Assembly (NCBI GenBank): GCA_913043815.1
Contig: CAJWNY010000004.1
Location: forward strand, 1 to 64,000
DNA length: 64,000 nt
Direction of reading: 5' to 3'
From: an uncultured Gammaproteobacteria bacterium
GTDB taxonomy: Bacteria; Pseudomonadota; Gammaproteobacteria; Pseudomonadales; Azotimanducaceae
Shown here one piece after another: positions 61,426 to 64,000 of this stretch. The notes beneath the pieces were generated by a model, which had not been told where the DNA came from, did not search any database, and saw nothing but the letters and a program-made list of their open reading frames with translations. How positions within the stretch are numbered: the stretch's first letter is position 1; every line of letters begins with the position of its first letter. The translations under genes were made by a program, and so were the position numbers.

Positions 61426-62790
61426 ATGTTAGATGCAATTTTCCCCCAAAAACAAATTCGTACCGATGCAGAAAGTTTGCAAATTTGGGGCAAAGATTGG
61501 ACCAATAGCTTCCCTGTAGATCCGGCAGCGATTGTTTTTCCTGAAACCACTGAACAGGTACAAGAGCTGGTTGCTTATGCAATTAGCGAAAATGTGAAGC
61601 TTGTGCCATCTGGCGGACGAACGGGTTTGTCCGGCGGTGCTGTGGCAAGTAACTCAGAAGTTGTGGTTTCCTTTGACCGGATGAATAAAATTCTAGGTTA
61701 TTCTGCTGAAGACCGCATCGTTACTTGTGAGCCGGGTTTGGTTACCGCCAATTTGCAACAGTTCGCGCTAGAGCAAGGATTATACTATCCAGTAGATTTC
61801 GCCTCGTCGGGCTCTAGTCAGATCGGTGGTAATGTGGCTACCAACGCAGGAGGCATTAAAGTCATTCGTTATGGCCTAACCAGAGATTGGGTGGCTGGTA
61901 TGAAGGTAGTTACCGGTACGGGGGCATTGTTAGACTGCAATGCGGGTTTGGTAAAAAATGCTACGGGGTACGATTTTCGGCATTTGCTGGTTGGGTCCGA
62001 GGGTACGTTGGGCTTAATGTGTGAGTTGGATATGCGTTTGGCCCGAATGCCTGAACCACAATCGGTTATGGTTGTTGGCGTACCTAAAGTTGCAGACTTG
62101 CTAAATATCCTACATGCCTTCGCCGATCAAATTACTTTGTCCGCTTTTGAATTTTTTTCTGATTTAGCTCTAACCAAAGTTCAAGCCCATAGGGGTCTCC
62201 CAGCACCTTTAACAGAATCGGTGGCTTACTATGCTTTGCTCGAATTTGATCAGTCCTCGCTGACGTTAGCCGAAGAAGCTTTTTCGCGATGCATGGATGC
62301 AGGTTGGTTAGTCGACGGTGTTGTCAGCCAATCTGAAGCTCAAGCAAAATCTCTATGGCAATTGCGTGAAGGCATCTCAGAAAGCCTAGCCTCTTATACG
62401 CCCTACAAAAATGATTTATCTGTGCGCATTAGCGAGGTGCCTGTATTTTTGGCAGATGTAGATCGCTATGTTAGCGAGTCATATCCCGAGTTTGAAGTCT
62501 GTTGGTACGGACACATTGGCGACGGTAACTTACACCTGAATATTCTGCGTCCTGAAGATATGAGTGTCGAGGAATTCTTCGAGCACGGCCATGGCATGAG
62601 TCCAAATATTTTTGAAATTGTTGCAGCACGCAGAGGCAGTATTTCAGCTGAACATGGTGTGGGGTTATTGAAACGCGATTTTCTAAGCTACACGCGAAGT
62701 GATGAGGAGATTGAATTAATGCATGGTCTCAAAGCGCTGTTTGACCCGCATCAAATTCTTAATCCAAATAAACTACTAGCCAGCAGATGA
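61426..62790 (+). CDS. FAD-binding oxidase (D-2-hydroxyglutarate dehydrogenase/GlcD family)
   Basis: 'IVFPETTEQVQELVAYAISENVKLVPSGGRTGLSGGAVA', 'YPVDFASSGSSQIGGNVATNAGGIKVIRYGLTRDWVAGMKVV', 'CWYGHIGDGNLHLNIL'. Confidence 0.92.
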   Translation: MLDAIFPQKQIRTDAESLQIWGKDWTNSFPVDPAAIVFPETTEQVQELVAYAISENVKLVPSGGRTGLSGGAVASNSEVVVSFDRMNKILGYSAEDRIVTCEPGLVTANLQQFALEQGLYYPVDFASSGSSQIGGNVATNAGGIKVIRYGLTRDWVAGMKVVTGTGALLDCNAGLVKNATGYDFRHLLVGSEGTLGLMCELDMRLARMPEPQSVMVVGVPKVADLLNILHAFADQITLSAFEFFSDLALTKVQAHRGLPAPLTESVAYYALLEFDQSSLTLAEEAFSRCMDAGWLVDGVVSQSEAQAKSLWQLREGISESLASYTPYKNDLSVRISEVPVFLADVDRYVSESYPEFEVCWYGHIGDGNLHLNILRPEDMSVEEFFEHGHGMSPNIFEIVAARRGSISAEHGVGLLKRDFLSYTRSDEEIELMHGLKALFDPHQILNPNKLLASR

Positions 62791-62850
62791 TGCAGGGCTA
62801 GGTGTTTATATTGTAGGGTTTCAGATTTTGGCAATCGATCGTTTTACAAT

Positions 62851-63522
62851 CTAAATTTTGAGAATTTCATCTGCAGTGGCAAGGAATGCAACACTTGCAC
62901 ATTGTTGTGCAAAGAGGCCATTACACACGACGCCTGGGACATTGTTAATCTCGGATTCTAACGATAATGCATCGGCGATATTGAGCTCGTGAACATCGAG
63001 TATCCAGTTACCGTTGTCCGTTACAACACCTTCGCGCCATATTGGTTGGCCGCCAAGTTGCACCAGCGTACGTGCCACTAAACTTCGCGCCATTGGAATA
63101 ACTTCGACAGGTAGAGGAAAGTTGCCGAGCTTGGACACTAATTTGCTATGATCTGCAATGCAGACGAATTCGTCTGCACTGGCAGCAATAATTTTTTCAC
63201 GAGTGAGTGCAGCGCCGCCGCCTTTAATCATTTGTCTTTGCGCATTAATCTCATCGGCACCGTCCACATACACATCGACGCGAGCCGCTGAATTCAAATC
63301 TAAGACCAGAATGCCATGGGCTTGCAGCCGCCTAGTTGAATCTTCGCTAGAAGAAACCGCGGAATCAAAAGTATGTTTGACGGTGGCTAATGCGTCTATG
63401 AAATGATTGGTAGTGGAGCCTGTTCCCACGCCAACAATGCTAGTTGGTCCAAGTTTTGACGCAATGTGTTTTAGCGCCGCTTGGGCTGAAAGTTGCTTGA
63501 GCTCGTCTCGTGAATAATTAAT
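62851..63522 (-). CDS. rpiA: Ribose-5-phosphate isomerase A (start codon non-standard or unresolved)
   Basis: '[65 protein letters not shown]', '[27 protein letters not shown]'. N-terminal part read by hand upstream of the track ORF (62851..63429); ATT at 63522 is a candidate start. Confidence 0.9.
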   Translation of the reverse strand: MNYSRDELKQLSAQAALKHIASKLGPTSIVGVGTGSTTNHFIDALATVKHTFDSAVSSSEDSTRRLQAHGILVLDLNSAARVDVYVDGADEINAQRQMIKGGGAALTREKIIAASADEFVCIADHSKLVSKLGNFPLPVEVIPMARSLVARTLVQLGGQPIWREGVVTDNGNWILDVHELNIADALSLESEINNVPGVVCNGLFAQQCASVAFLATADEILKI

Positions 63523-63563
63523 GTTTGGCCCCGGTCGTAATTAAGTTGGCAGTTAAGTTAGCA

Positions 63564-64000
63564 ATGAACGTGGAAAATGGTGACATGCTTGAAAATTATG
63601 TAAAGAAAATTCTCTCTTCCAGAGTATATGAACTTGCCCAAGAGACCCCGTTAACCCCTGCGCCATTACTAAGTAGGCGCCTTGGGGCACAAGTTTTTTT
63701 AAAACGCGAAGACTTACAGCCCGTTTACAGTTTTAAGCTCCGCGGAGCCTATAACAAAATTTCCCAGTTATCCGACACGCAAAAAGCAGCCGGTGTGATC
63801 ACAGCTTCTGCCGGCAATCATGCCCAGGGTGTGGCAATGGCGTCAACGCGGTTGGGTATTAAGGCGATTATCGTCATGGGCCGTAATACGCCCAGCATAA
63901 AGATCAACGCTGTAAAAGATCGTGGCGCTAAAGTCATTCTGCACGGTGACAACTACGACGAGGCTTCGATACATGCAAAACAGTTGTGCGAGGAACAAGG
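63564..64000 (+). CDS. ilvA: Threonine deaminase IlvA (3' end outside the window)
   Basis: Hand translation from ATG 63564 (alternative 63585): 'MLENYVKKILSSRVYELAQETPLTPAPLLSRRLGAQVFLKREDLQPVYSFKLRGAYNKISQLSDTQKAAGVITASAGNHAQGVAMASTRLGIKAIIVM'. Confidence 0.93.
   Translation, partial: MNVENGDMLENYVKKILSSRVYELAQETPLTPAPLLSRRLGAQVFLKREDLQPVYSFKLRGAYNKISQLSDTQKAAGVITASAGNHAQGVAMASTRLGIKAIIVMGRNTPSIKINAVKDRGAKVILHGDNYDEASIHAKQLCEEQ

Overview
The window is a 64 kb gammaproteobacterial chromosomal segment. No tRNA, rRNA, CRISPR array or transposon was recognised. (1) ~1-12.1 kb: a flagellar export/motor-switch locus, fliK(partial)-fliL-M-N-O ... fliP-Q-R-flhB. It is interrupted between fliO and fliP by an unknown coiled-coil gene and an opposite-strand lytic transglycosylase gene. 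After flhB come three membrane proteins of unclear function, the first a DamX-like protein with a degenerate ATPase domain and a SPOR domain. (2) ~12-21 kb: uvrD, a TRAP transporter split across two convergent units, ubiA, rubredoxin and a dicarboxylate symporter. (3) ~21-64 kb: housekeeping genes in a Pseudomonas-like order: recG-ridA-spoT-rpoZ-gmk-yicC / rph-pyrE / slmA-argB-algC-coaBC / radC pseudogene / rpmB-rpmG-mutM / coaD-rsmD / ftsYEX-rpoH / trmB / hemW-rdgB-DUF4426-metW-metX-yggT-proC-yggS-ruvX-yqgE-tonB-gshB / ChpA-like orphan / rsmE-metF-metK / tkt-pgk-fba / hydrolase / FAD oxidase / rpiA / ilvA(partial). Most notable: a perfect CIRCE (HrcA operator) immediately upstream of rpoH; an unexplained membrane/peptidoglycan gene set embedded in the flagellar locus; an orphan ChpA/FimL-like protein lacking the phospho-accepting His where the pil-chp cluster would be expected; a radC pseudogene with readable remnants; and an rpiA whose conserved N-terminus has no ATG/GTG/TTG start. 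All homology calls are from reading the translated sequences; no database search was run.
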